A stretch of 64,000 bases of DNA, taken from contig CM057228.1 of assembly GCA_029891385.1 (NCBI GenBank), positions 66,532,523 to 66,596,522 of the forward strand. Reading direction: 5' to 3'. This DNA is from Erythroxylum novogranatense (lineage: Eukaryota; Streptophyta; Magnoliopsida; Malpighiales; Erythroxylaceae). Under the pieces are notes generated by a model. It made no database searches. It saw nothing but the letters and a program-made list of their open reading frames with translations, and had not been told where the DNA came from. Shown here in pieces: positions 10,078 to 22,383 of the stretch (position 1 is its first letter; every line of letters starts with the position of its first letter). Position numbers and translations under genes: made by a program.

Positions 10078-10639
10078 TTCTGTTCCTTCTATTTCCACTT
10101 AGTTTGTAATGTCATTTTTTCTTCCAGGCATGATTTTAGTTCTCTTTTTCAAGCCGTTATATGCACATCTGGAGTTCTTTCCTAATAATTAGAATGGACT
10201 TCTGTTGCTGATAGGCAAAAGAAAATGATGTTAGTTATAGTTCTCCAGACTCATTTGGTGGAATGACTTTAACATGATAAATCTAGAAATGCAATTTTTT
10301 CCGGGGTATAAGCAAACGAGTGATTTGTGAAACATGGTAAGCTTTCTCCTTGGTTAAGTACCATGGCTCTACGAAACTAAGCAGTCATCTGTCTCTTAGG
10401 AATTGAAAACGGCGTATGATGCCTTCATTTGGTAGTAAGTTCCTCACAAATTCACCATGGATACCTTGAATTTGTTTCTAAAGCTATTAAAACAAGTAGG
10501 TTGGCAGTCAAACTAAAGGCTCAATAGGACTGAACACAGTGATTAATGAATCGGCAGGAAGTTTCATCATTTCTCAAGATATTAAAATCCCTCAAAATTG
10601 TTAGTTTATGTCCTCTGACCAATCGCATTAGTTGTAGTT
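10078..10639. other. DUF247 3' UTR and downstream sequence
   Basis: T-rich sequence follows the stop codon, including TTTGTAATGTCATTTTTT (about 10104-10121), compatible with plant polyadenylation far-upstream elements. No second gene is visible. Confidence 0.4.
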
Positions 10640-12180
10640 TAGTGACAACATTTAAAGATTTTTAATTTTGTACATATTTAGATGTATATGATAAAGTCCA
10701 TGAAATAATTGTACATTGTAAACAAAATGATAATGAGATTATAATTTTGAGATTCATATTGCATTTATATATTATCCCTAAATTGTTCCTAGTCATTATT
10801 TTATTAAAATTGGACATTAATATAATGTAAAAATATTAGCATACATTTTGTTTTTCTTATGAAGGAAGTAGTTGATTTTATAGGCTTTAGTATGGAAATA
10901 TTTAAACAAATGTGTGAGTGCTTGTATATTCATGAGAAATCCATTTGGAACATTACTTGTATGTCTACGGAATTCTCATTATGATAATTGTATAAGTGAT
11001 TATTTGACTTGAGGTTATTAAAATTATCTTGTATAGGTATTGTTGTGTTTTGATACTATTTGTGACCTATTTAATCATGGGTCATTTAATCTGTTGTCAT
11101 TGGATGTAGCATGAATATAAGGAGATAATTATGTCATCAAGATAAGATTTACACCCTAAAATAATTAGGGAGAATGTTCCATTAATCTCGATTAGTATTG
11201 ATTCGGGAAATCCTTAGCTAAAGAGAAATGAAACTTTGTTAATAGTTTACAAATGTCATTAATTGAATCGACAGCTAATGACAAATAACTAATATAATTA
11301 GGCTTAAAATAAAATAGACATTAATTCCTTGCTCTATATCTAACTAAAATATTGTATGATAAAAGGATTGAATTATACGAAAAAAATCATGCATGGAAAT
11401 GATAGTCAAAACTACTTTAACATTCACGAATATTTATGAGGTCATGATGTATTGCTAGACACTAATCTTGATCTATGATTATAAATTGTTTAATTAGAGA
11501 ATTAAAGATAAATTAAAAAGTTTTAATTTATTTAATTCTAATTATGAATTGAAATTATAATTTATAATTATTGCCAATATATTTTAGAACTTAATAGGTC
11601 TCATATATAGAATGAGTTGAAGAGAGTAAAGTTAATTTAATTAAGTTAGACTTAATTATAAAGTTTTAGAAATTTTATGATCAAATATGAGATATCAAAT
11701 AAATAAGGATCCATATGAGATATTGAATCTTATATGGGTATAATTGGTATTTATTTAGAATTATTTTAATTTTAATTAACGTTTAATTGAAATTAGAATT
11801 TAATTTCTATTAAATTACTAAAATAGTTGAAGTTTATTATAAATGAGTTTAAACTCTATAGAACTAGCACTTCTTGCTTAACCCTCTCTGTAATTTGTGG
11901 ACATCATTAGAGACCAGACATTTGTGATGATTACGATGATTGAGACGGATCAGTTTTAGAAATAGTTCGAGAGATACTATAACATAAAGATCAAGTTTCG
12001 GAATAAGGTACGAATTACGTTTTCACTTTATTATGATTTTGTTAATCATTTTATAAAATTAAAGAGATCTTGATTTTTGGGAAATCAAAAATTACGAAAA
12101 AGTTTCACGATTATTACGTTATGCTCGGGATCAGATCTTAACCCGATTTCCTAAAAAAACACGTTAAGTTTAAGATTTGG
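10640..12180 (+). mobile_element. Decayed LTR of Copia-2 type
   Basis: Ordered islands match the LTR at 59928-61719: a block with AAAGTCCATGA (about 10694), CCTAGTCAT with a following TTGGACAT (about 10787-10816), GGTCATGATGTATTGCTAGA (about 11439-11458; compare 60885-60904), and an AATAAGGTA block near 12002. Much of the rest has diverged or accumulated A/T-rich insertions. No coding region or PBS was recognised, so this is an old solo or truncated LTR. Confidence 0.6.
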
Positions 12181-12446
12181 TTACAATTTCTTCATGAAGG
12201 GATTCAATAAATTATATTATCCCGTCGACATTCATTAATATTGAATAAGCTCGGATTTGTCTCAAAGTATCACTCAAGTTAGTATATGGGATTCAGCTAA
12301 TTATGTGTAGATAACATAATATGGATGGCTTTTTGACCTTTTTCTCTTTTGAAAGAAGTTTAGTTTAAAACTTGGTTAATTGACTTTCAAGTCGCTTAAT
12401 GCACTTAACTTGTTTCCAATGGCTACGAGCAAACAGAAAACTATAA
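12181..12446. other. Unassigned AT-rich spacer
   Basis: Nothing recognisable between the decayed LTR and the MITE. Confidence 0.3.
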
Positions 12447-13077
12447 ATCTCGTTTGGTAAACCAATAATGAAGAGATGAGAATGGGAATGCAACCTACAT
12501 TTCTAACTTTTAATTGTTTGGTTACTGAGAATAGATAAGATAGGAATGACAAAACTAGAATGAATTTTAAATAATTCCACATTTTTATTCCTAAGGGGGG
12601 TGTGGGTATACGAGGAAATGAAAATTAAGAATAAAAGATAAAGATATTATTAAAATATTATCAAGTTTTTATCAACATATTATCAAGATATTATTAAGAC
12701 ATTGATCCTTATCGGAATATTATCATTAAAATTATTCGTAATTATTTAAAATTAATAAAATTTATTTAATCATTAAAAATAATTTTAATCATTTATTTAT
12801 TAAATAAAATTTATTAATTAATAATATAAAATATTTAATTATTTATTTACAAAATCAGTCACATAATAATTAAACATAAGTAAAAATTTCATTACTATTT
12901 TAATATTTGATACTAAACAAAATATAACTATTAACTTCTATAATGTCATTCCTAATACTTGCATGCCAAATATGCATAATCAGTAATTTTATTCCTTTTC
13001 TGATTACTACTTTTCATTCCATTCTCATTCTTATTTTTTCATTTCGATTCCTTCATTATTGGTTACCAAACGAGACC
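12447..13077. mobile_element. Tourist-like MITE (PIF/Harbinger type)
   Basis: A 631-bp element with terminal inverted repeats. The left end reads ATCTCGTTTGGTAAACCAAT and the inverted right end GGTCTCGTTTGGTAACCAAT, and similarity continues through an AATGAAG/GAGAATGG region. It is flanked by TAA on both sides (12444-12446 and 13078-13080), the TWA duplication expected of PIF/Harbinger transposons. The GGTCTCGTTTGG end resembles Tourist termini. The interior is A/T-rich and noncoding, so movement would need a transposase in trans. Confidence 0.8.
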
Positions 13078-13080
13078 TAA

Positions 13081-13559
13081 TTGTTAAACTCTACAATGTT
13101 ATTGAGGTTATGCGAGTGAAGTGACTATTTTTTAGCTAAAATTCAAAAGTTTGAACTATACAAATATTATTTGGGTTGAAAGTAAAGGTATGAATTCTGT
13201 AGCGTACTGATTAAAAAAGGGTACAAAATTGGAGAGGTTTGTATTGACCTAAATTTGAAATATTGATCAAATACTGATTGGTACCTCAAAATTTAAAAGC
13301 TTTAGGGATTGAATTCCAAAAAAAAAAACTAGCGGAATCAAAATTCATTTGGAAAAATCCCATAGCTAGCAAGGAACAGACCCCCAACCTTTTCCCCCCA
13401 CATTGTCACTCGCAGCTAGTCTCCTCCGCTAGTGGCTGGCGTTGCCTGTCGTCTATAAGGACCTAAACCAACTTAGCATTCCAATAAGCCCCCACCCCAT
13501 AAAAAAACTCACCAACTAGGCATCAATTCCTCACCCGCGTTTGTTGTGTTGTATTATTG
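13081..13559. other. Unassigned, possibly LTR U3 sequence
   Basis: No supported gene. A short CCACCCCATAAAAAAAC stretch (about 13491) could be a TATA-like promoter for the LTR sequence that follows, but no LTR start was identified. Confidence 0.3.
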
Positions 13560-15914
13560 TGCTATAAAATTATAGTGTTTTGATTTGGGACTCTTTGCTT
13601 GTGAGTTTAAGTTAAGGCTGCATTTTGTTTATATGTGTGGATTGTGAAACCCTGTATGTGTATGTGTGTGTGTGTGATTGATTGTGTTGTATACTTGTGG
13701 ACTTTTAGATGTGAATGTGGATGGCTTGTGAATTGTGAATTGTGAATTTGTGGAATAGTGAAATAAAAGTTTGAATTTGTATCATTAATAAAAATTAACA
13801 CGATGTCACTTGGAAGTTAAAATTGGCTGTGATTTTAATTTTCTGTGATGATTGGGAACTAGAATTTTGAATTGAATTATGAATTTGCCTTTGAGGTTAT
13901 TCATTTGTTATTTGAAGTTTGGAATTCGTTTATGAATTTGAGGTTATTCTTATCTGAAATTTGAGATTGAGATACATTGAAATTTGAATGAAATGTTAGT
14001 CTTTATTATGAACTGGGTTATACATTACAAATTAGATTTTGTAATCATCAAAATGAATTAGTTAATTTGTGGTTGAATTATATGATTACTAATTATACAA
14101 ATTGAATTATAGTTGTGAGTTTATATCAATGATTGGATATTTGGTCAACTAATTAATAATCTTACAAAATAAGTTATAGTTAAGAGTTTTGATTAAATCA
14201 CATAATAAGTTATATCTAAGAGTTTATGGTTTAATTATATGATTACACAAATTGAATTATAGATGTGAGTTTATAAATGAATTATGCAATAACATAAAAT
14301 GAATTACAATTGTGACTTGTGAATTTATAATTGAATTATATAATCATACAAAATAGGTAGTTTTAAGTTTATTTTAAATTATATAATTACACAAAATAGT
14401 TTATAGTTATGATCTTATGTTTAAATTATGTAATCAAACAAAATGAGTTATAATTTTGAAAGTTTAGCAATCAATGTATATATTTGATGTTTAGGTTTAG
14501 AAAGAAACATGAGTTATTGAGAAAAATATTATTGATCTATTTCTTCACTTTTTTTCACACAACTTTGTTTTGATGTAAAGCTATCAAGTTAATTTTGATA
14601 TATGTCATCATTTATTTTTATAAATAAATGGAAGGAATTCCAAATACTCCTCATAAGTCAACCACTTCAGGAAGATTCATTGACCCAATTTGTGCTTATA
14701 TTGCATTAGTTCTCGAACACTCAAGTCGGACGTCATTCAGACATTGCCGGACTATCCAGGCAATAGCATAAATTGGAGCGTACTGTGGATCAATGTAGAT
14801 GATCTTCCTATGATTGATTTACTTTGTTTAACTTTCAATTATTGAACTGATTGTGATTTGTATGTGAATTCTGAACTTTAATAGTCTGAGGAGTTTGATA
14901 TTCAGAAATGTATTGGAAGTGTTATGTTCACATATGAAATTTGAATTATATCTATTTGTAATTAAATTCTGAATGATTTTAGAGTACTCAACGAAAGTTG
15001 AAAACTGGATTGTGGTCTGATGAATATAATTTTTCATTTGTGCATCATAAGTGAATGTTATTCATGACATAATCTATTATTTGATGCATTTCATAAAATG
15101 TATGTTCAGATAAAGGCTTTGTGATTAGAGTAGACAGTTTGAAAGAGCTTTAAGCTCATAATTCTGCACGTAAAGATTTGCTCTATGATTTCTGTATTTG
15201 ACTGAGCCCAATGGGTGAATATCTATATCAGTATTTGAAAGGCGCTCGATCATAACAAATAAAAAGGAATCTAAAGCCTCATATGCATCTGCATCTTCAT
15301 TTGTATATTTATGATTATGAAATATATGACTACGAAATCTTTTCTGAAATTGTGATGATAAAGTGGTGTGCCATGATAATGTGATTAATTGGAATATACA
15401 TGTTCTGAAAGAATGTTTGTGAAATGTTTGTCATTTATTATGTCTTATTGAGAAGGAAAATGTTTGTGAAATTGGTTGGTTGTGTGATATTTGTGTATCT
15501 AACTTAAATGAGATCATCAATGATGGTTTATTCATTGAGTTCGCAAAACTCATAAAAAATTGCAATATGGCTTTTCGGGTATGAGACCAAAGACCTAGTT
15601 CCTAAGATTTTATAGAGGAACATTTTGGAATAAGATATGGCTTAAAGGTCTTTCAACTGACATAAGAGGAGTTATAGATTGTATTTTGTAATCATTTTTT
15701 CATATAGAACTTTGGTATAAGGGATTGTAAATACTTGTTTCAATGTAAACTTTTGTCAATGAATGAAATGAAGTGTTGAGGTTTTAAGTATTGTATATTT
15801 TTTATGATGCCATTTAAGAGATTATATTTTCTCTAACATACCATTGTTATAGGATATGTACTTGAATCTCCTTTAGATGTTCGGGTACATACTCTATGGT
15901 AGTGAGGTGTTATA
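13560..15914 (+). mobile_element. Family A LTR, solo or truncated
   Basis: This matches the inverted LTR at 37-3080 in order: ACATTGCCGGACTATCCAGG with TTGGAGCGTACTGTGG (about 14735-14794), a GAGCTTTAAGCTC mini-hairpin (about 15149), the double hairpin (15512-15551), and a tail with GGATATGTACTTGAATC and TTCGGGTACATACTCTATGG ending near GTGTTATAG (15914). The terminal CA appears mutated, and no PBS follows; LINE sequence starts at once. The left boundary is a guess. Confidence 0.6.
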
Positions 15915-15935
15915 GTATGACTAAATCAATTAGGA

Positions 15936-16600
15936 TTTCATCTTGAATCTTCTTGAGGTCTTTGGTTTCCCTAAAACTTCTTAAAATGGATCAAACTATG
16001 CATTATAACTACTTCACTCATTATGCTTATTATGGTAAACCAATAAATGCTTTTGAAGGTGGTATAGGCCTAGGACATGTGGATCCTTTATACCTTTACC
16101 TATTTATTTTATGTACGAAAGCTCTAATTACATTAATAATACATAATATTTTGAGGACTTCAGTTTTAAGTGTCACATATAAAAAGCTTAGGTTATTATC
16201 CTTATCATTTGCTGATGACTTACTTTCATTCTCGAAAGCTCACGCAAAATTAGTTAGAAGTCAAATGGTTTCTATCATGCCTTCAAGGCATTATCAAATT
16301 TAGGGATCAATATTAATAAAGTCATATGTTTGTATACTTTAGTGTAGATTAGATGGGAAGTTGGATTTTAGCTATAACAGGACTTCAGGTCAGGAAGCCT
16401 CCTTTTTTGTAACTTAATATTCTTAAGGAAATAAGAAAATTGATTTATAAAGACTCCATTCACCCAGTGGAAAAGATTAAGAGAAGAATAGATAAATGGT
16501 GTAACAAAAGTCTGTGTATTTAGTTATAAGAATACAACGTATTAAAAGTTGTATTTGAATTCTTTAATAATGGGAGAGTGTTCATTTTAAGTATGTTTGG
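15936..16600 (+). pseudogene. LINE reverse-transcriptase fragment
   Basis: The frame at 15953-16303 shows reverse-transcriptase motifs of plant L1-type LINEs. GKPINAFEGGIGLGHVDPLY corresponds to the GLRQGDPLSP region, followed by YLFILC. LSFADDLLSFSKA contains the catalytic FADD. After the stop at 16301, other frames continue with SNLGI- and RRIDKWCNK-like text, so the frame is broken. No endonuclease or zf-RVT part is attached. The fragment starts right after the family A LTR end, so that insertion or a recombination probably truncated it. Confidence 0.8.
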
Positions 16601-16805
16601 ATCATCAAACTATGGTTGTAATTATTATTTTTATAATGTCATTTAACTTTTCTAAAATAACTTAATCTTTATTAACTTGATGCATGTTTACTAGTCTTTA
16701 CATCTTTTTCTGTCCAAGGAATTGACCAAAACAATTGAATGGATCTTAAAAGGCTTAATATGAGCTAGAGAATATAATAAAATATAATATATTAAGGTGG
16801 CATAG
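16601..16805. other. Unassigned AT-rich spacer
   Basis: Nothing recognised. It ends in CATAG, the left copy of the target duplication of the next element. Confidence 0.3.
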
Positions 16806-19123
16806 TGTTGGACCCCACTTCCAAAGCCCTGCATTCGGAGTCATTAAATTGAAACAGTATTTGTCCTCAATCATATTGAACCTATAACTTTCTCCATAGA
16901 TGTCGAATTAAGGTTATCTTAGGACGGTTTCAAAGAGGACTTTGAGATCTATAATTTCATGAAAACCTTGAAGATAGATTATGTCATCTAGAGGGTCAAA
17001 CTTGGACTAGAAGATGTAAGATGAATAATACCCAGAAGAAGTTTCAGTTTAAGACCTATTTGGAATAATTGACATATCTTTCTCTAGACATATCGGATCA
17101 AGGTCATTCTTAGATGGTTCGAAAGAGGACTTCAAGATCTACAACTTTCATGAAGACCTTAAAAGATAGATTCTGTCATCTAGAGGGTCAAAATTAGACT
17201 AGAAGATCTTGAAGAACAGTGCACAGAAGGTACACGTCATCACCAGAAGATATAGTTTATACTCCTGAGCATCTCCCCTTATAAAGATCATAATTTTTGA
17301 CTCTGATGTCCAAAAATTTCATACTATATACCGTTCAAAAGCTAGAAAGATAAAATACAACTTTCCAGAAGAAAACTTTGACTACTTTAGCCTAAATTAG
17401 TGTAATTTTTCCCTTGAAGTCAGCACACAATATCTATACCTATGAAAGACTTGAATTATGAAATGTACAACTACAAGAGAAATATGGACATACATATTAG
17501 GAACTTTTCAATTCTAACTCATTGCTAAATCAAAAGAAGTTCATACATAACTTTAATTACATATTAACATTATAATCAAAGGCTTAACATAAAATACAAC
17601 ATGCGTAGGATGCTCAATGTTTGATATGCTTATAAAGTTATCAAAAAATGATTGAATTAACTTAGTTACAAAAGTTTCTAATATCTTGGATTTTCTAATG
17701 CCTTGCAAGGATTGCTAACCTTCTAGTTCTGCACCTGAGGAGGGAATAGTGGGGTGAGTTACACAGCTCAGTGGCCAATATATTTATAGCCATTGGCAAT
17801 TGGCCACATATTCAAGCATATGTACATGTATATCTAGCAATTCAAGCATTCTCAATCTATTCTAGCAATTTAAGCATTTGATCAATTTAACTTAAACTTA
17901 TAACACATAGCATAGACTTCAACCATTTAACATAACACTCAATTATGCACCATACTTAACAATTTAAAGATGCAATGTATAAACAAATGGCTTGAGAGTT
18001 CTGTAGAACGGAAGAAACCAAAGTTTACACCGTGAACAAAACGAGTCCGAATTTTTAGGATCATATTGCCTTAAGCAGGCAACTAGGAGAAGGCTATAGG
18101 TTAACATGCATGTAACTAACGAAATGGGTTCCTCTCTTGCCCAATCACAAGCAAATTTATGCTTAATTCAATCGTATGCTCATACTTTCATACTTTTTCT
18201 TCTTTCCATCTAATTCAAAATGTTATAACCTCTTTCAAGGTATAACATAATCATAATGCATCATGCAATTCTAATCATTCACAATGATTTCAATTTCAAG
18301 CAACTTAACATACACACACATAGGCAAGAACTTTCCCAATTATACAATAACTATAAATACATTACTCACCTAATTAGCTTGCAAAAATCCATGTTAAGCT
18401 TACCTTTCCCTTTGCTCTTGGGTAGGATTCCCTTGGTTTCCTAAAATAACTAAGGTTCCATTCAAAACAAAATTCCAATAAAATTCACAATCTTCAAAAA
18501 AATTTACAAAAATTGCAAAAAACACAAATTAAGCTCAAATCTAACCTACCCATAGTCCATCCAGGTTAGAAAACCTAAGACTTAGTTTAGAAACCCTAAA
18601 ATCATTTGGGTTCTCCTAATTCACCTTCTTCCAACATAAACCTTTCATTCTCTACACAAACCCCTTTCTCTCTCTAACTTCTTCATCCTCAACACAACCC
18701 ATTTCTTTAATAAAGCAAAAAGATGGTTAACCTACTTTAACAAGCTTGATTTCTCTTCTTTTCTTCTTTCACCGAAACCTCTCTTCTTCCCTCTTATTTT
18801 CGTTTTTCACTCTTCTCTTCCTTCAATTCACATTTTTCTCTTCTTAACAAGCAAGATAGCATATTCTTCTTCCATTTCTACCCTTAATGAGTCCAAAAAG
18901 TCCATTTTACCCTTCCTTATAAGCTTATGTTCTTTTATGCTTAAGTGATCTCCCAAAAATGTCCTTGAACATCCTTATTACATTAACACTTTAATTCCAC
19001 TTACCCATTCAATAAATCTTACTAACTTTAACATAATTATAACTCCAAAAATTAAATCCATGAAAACCTCAAAATTATTTTAAATCATGCTTATCTTAAA
19101 GAAAAAAATTTTAGGGTCCAACA
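16806..19123 (-). mobile_element. Family C solo LTR
   Basis: Bounded by TGTTGGACCCC and GGGTCCAACA and flanked by CATAG (16801-16805) and TATAG (19124-19128), a 5-bp target duplication with one mismatch. Orientation is minus: GAGTTACACAGCTC (17756-17769) and a CTGAGGAGGGAA block align with the LTR at 32580-35138. About 2.3 kb with no PBS, PPT or coding region, so a solo LTR left by LTR-LTR recombination is the simplest reading. At 16890-17230 two copies of a module of about 180 bp (RRGGTTATCTTAGGACGG... CATCTAGAGGGTCAAA) lie in tandem. Confidence 0.8.
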
Positions 19124-20259
19124 TATAGAGTGATGATTGTAAGTTAAAAAAAGATGGAGGATGAGGCTTATCACCTATTATTCTTAGTAACAAAAGTGTT
19201 TATGGCTAAAAGATCATAGAGACTATTGGAGGATATGAATCCTTATAGGTGAGATGGACATATACGTGTATTTTAAATGGGTAAGAGTGTATGAGAAATA
19301 AAAACTAGTATAACCTACTAATAGTTTATGACCCAACTATATATGCTAAGAGAAAGTCTAATAGCAACATAAAATGTATGGTAGGCAATTGTATAATTAT
19401 TCCATAACACTTAGCGATTAATGACATGAAATTGCTTAAGATATTTATTTGGACTCATATGTGATTTTAGGCATAATTCGGAAGAAAAAAAGTTAAGATT
19501 GAGTCAAAAGCATGATGTATAGGCCATTTTTTGAAGATTAATATTCACTTGTCTTTATGAAGCAAGTAAAGACAAGAAAATCAAGATGATGAAGCAACAG
19601 AGCTCATGGATTGCTAAACAAAAATTACTACATTTTTGTGAACAATCTCTCACAGTTGTGCATGGAATTTGCATGTTTTTGCATGCAAAAATGCGCAATT
19701 AAGGCTAGATGGTTATATGATGGATGATTGTAATAGGTGGACAAGCAATAAAGACTAAAAAGGATATGTTATAAGAAGAAAACACTAATAAACTAGCCAA
19801 GAGGAAATGACAACGTTGAAAGTAAGAGCAACGTGAGAAAAACATAAACATTTGGAATAGAAGATGATTAAAATGATGCATATAGCAGCTGGAAGCATGA
19901 AGCAAAATGGTAGCAGCAACAAGCAGAAATGGCAAAGCAGTAAACATTGTACACAAACAATGTTTGCATTTGTTGTTTGTGTCTCAAGCAAAAAACGACC
20001 GTGTTTCTGACATTCTTTGGGTATGAAATGTAGAAATTTGGTTAATAATAAAATGCAGAGCAGATGAGGTGGATAAATAGGGATAAAAATATAGACATGG
20101 AGAGAAAATAAATGGGGGTTTTGTGTGGGAGAACAAAATAGAGGTGTTCTTCATTTTAGGAGTCTTCATTTTGGAGGTGTTGGAGACTGTTCTTAGAAGA
20201 TGTCATCGGATAGAGGGACATTCTTGGGGGCTTAAGCATTTTCTTTGAAGCTCTTAAAT
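19124..20259. other. Unassigned, probably old retroelement
   Basis: No supported ORF. The minus-strand frames at 19705-20169 show no recognisable domain. This lies downstream of the Athila-like pol on its own strand, so it could include lost integrase or 3' sequence, but I saw no integrase motif. Confidence 0.3.
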
Positions 20260-21450
20260 TTAATAAAGAAAATGTAATATCTAATAAGTCTTCATTTGAT
20301 ATCATTTTTTCTTAAAATATATCGAAATGCTAAGTGGTTAATACATATAATGACTTAGTACATAATAAGGTAAAAGCAATATCAAGAAAATCCTTTTGGT
20401 AGTTATATAATTCTCATATGCATCTATCAATTTTTTACTTACATAGTACATAAGCTAAAAAAATTCTTATCATTATGTTATCCAAGCACTACACCAACTG
20501 CAAAATCACTACCATCACACATTGGTTCAAAAGGCAAAGTCCAGTCTAATGCTAACAAGATTGTAAATTATGTTTTAAAGATATTAAAAGGGTTTAAGCA
20601 CTCACCAATAAAATCAAAAAACACATCTTTCTTAAGTAGTTTGTTAAGTGATATGGCTATCTTAGAAAATTTTTGATGAATCTCTTGTAAAACCTAGCAT
20701 GTCCAAGAAAGCTTCTAATTATCTTGACCAATATCGATAAGTGAAACTTCTCTATAGTTTCTAACTTAAAATCACCAACATCTATACAATCAGTAGACAT
20801 TTTACAACCTAAAATTGTACCCTTTTGTACAATAAAATGACATTTCCCTAGATAAAAACTAAGGTAGTCTCCTCAAACTATTTAAGTTCTCTCTCTAAAA
20901 TTTTAAATATAAGTAAAAAGAATCAAACAAAAAAAATCATCCATAGATTCCTCCATGATGTCCTAAACTAACTCATCAAATATACTACCATGTACCTCTG
21001 AAAAGTAACAGGTTCATTGAACAAAACTAAGATGTATATCGATAAGAAAACATGTCTGATAGATATATAAGTTTCATAGTCTCGATTCATTAGGGCTATG
21101 AGAATATGGAAATAGCTTGACAGTCTATCTAAAAAAAATGTACTTATTCCTTGATAATCTATTCCAGCATTTGATCAATGAATAATAGTGGAAAGTGGTC
21201 CTTGTGTTTGGAATCATTCTTCCTCCTATAGTTAAATTACACCCATTAGCACGGTGATAGTTCTCGTAGGAATCATCTCATTCTTTTAATTTGGTACCAA
21301 TATCATCCCTTCTTTCTTTTTTACTACCTATATAGGATTGACCTAAGAACTATCAAAACTAATATAAATAACTCCAACATCAAGTAATTTAAATTTCCTA
21401 AAAATTTATGGCTTCTTTCATATTTAGATTAATTGTATGGCCCCAAATTA
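20260..21450 (-). pseudogene. Athila-like Gypsy RT-RNase H relic
   Basis: Minus-strand reading in shifting frames recovers Gypsy polymerase motifs of the Athila/Tat branch. LLDVGVIYI and NEMIPTRTIT lie near 21390-21265. An EPVTFQRYM segment corresponds to the PATFQRCM motif (about 21030-21000). WMIFF sits where FMDDF is expected, so the catalytic aspartates appear lost. KCHFIVQKGTILGCKMS (about 20850-20790) is followed by FLGHARFYKRFIKNF (about 20720-20670). MCDGSDFAVGVVLG, the start of RNase H, is at about 20525-20480. LRKNDIK*RLIRY lies near 20310-20280. Many stops and frameshifts make it a clear pseudogene. Confidence 0.85.
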
Positions 21451-21459
21451 TACCCTAGT

Positions 21460-21800
21460 TGAAATGTTACAAGTTCATAAAAAAATGTGATAGATGTTGA
21501 AATTGTGATATAATTTTGAATTGTATATGTCTTGAATTTTTGGTTTAATGGATCATACTTAGTGACTTAGAATTAATTGATACCATTAGAAAATTGAAGT
21601 ACTAAAATGTACAATTGGACTAGGAAAATTGTCAAGTGATAAGACAAGTTGGTACATGGAAATTTGAATGACTAAGCCTATTCATTGAATGACATTTGGT
21701 AGCATTGATCAAGTGACAAATGGCATGGTTAATAAATTGACAAGGGGCAGCAATAATTGAATGATAAATGGCCTAATAGAAAATAAGAGCACTGGAATCA
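21460..21800 (+). mobile_element. Partial copy of the 22384 LTR
   Basis: This resembles 22570-22810 of the nearby 5' LTR in order: a TTGAATTT..GGTTTAATGGAT stretch, AATTGGACTAGGAAAATTG, GGTACATGGAAATTTGAATG, ACTAAGCCTAT and the GTGACAAATGGC repeats. It is an older truncated relative. Confidence 0.55.
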
Positions 21801-22383
21801 TACTCATATCTCTTATGTAAAATTTCATCTTACGTAAAAGGATTTGAAGATTATATAATGAAAAATGAGTACTTTGGATTAAATAGATTAATGAAAATTT
21901 ACCTAAAAAAATTGGTGCTTGTGGTAGCTTGAGACCAACAGGGACTACTAATGGTATTTCTCACATATGTTAAAGATGATAAATTAGTTATACCCTTTGA
22001 TTAAGCATATGTTAAGGAATATGGAAAAAATTCTAGCTTTGGTATGATAATTGGATTGAACATAGTCCATTATTCATTATAAATGAATTCTTATGTCAGA
22101 TAAATATGTTTGACTAAAAGTCAATTATTTTTTAAGAAAAATATCTTCTATTAAGATGGAATTGTTAGTAAGTTTTTGTCTTAAGAATTTAATTGTATTA
22201 AGACCTAAAAGGCTAATCAACAAACTAATAGATCATATGCTCTTGTAGGACATCTAAAAAAATTAAAAAAACAACTTTTTAACTATTAGAGCATCATTCT
22301 TGAAGCATAGAACATAAGTAGCCAATGTTCTAACTATTAATACAAGAATTTTCTAGAGATAACTTTTACTTAAAGGCGTAAAT
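21801..22383. other. Unassigned spacer
   Basis: No gene or repeat boundary recognised. The final TAAAT (22379-22383) would be the left target duplication of the next element, but its right partner was not found. Confidence 0.3.
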
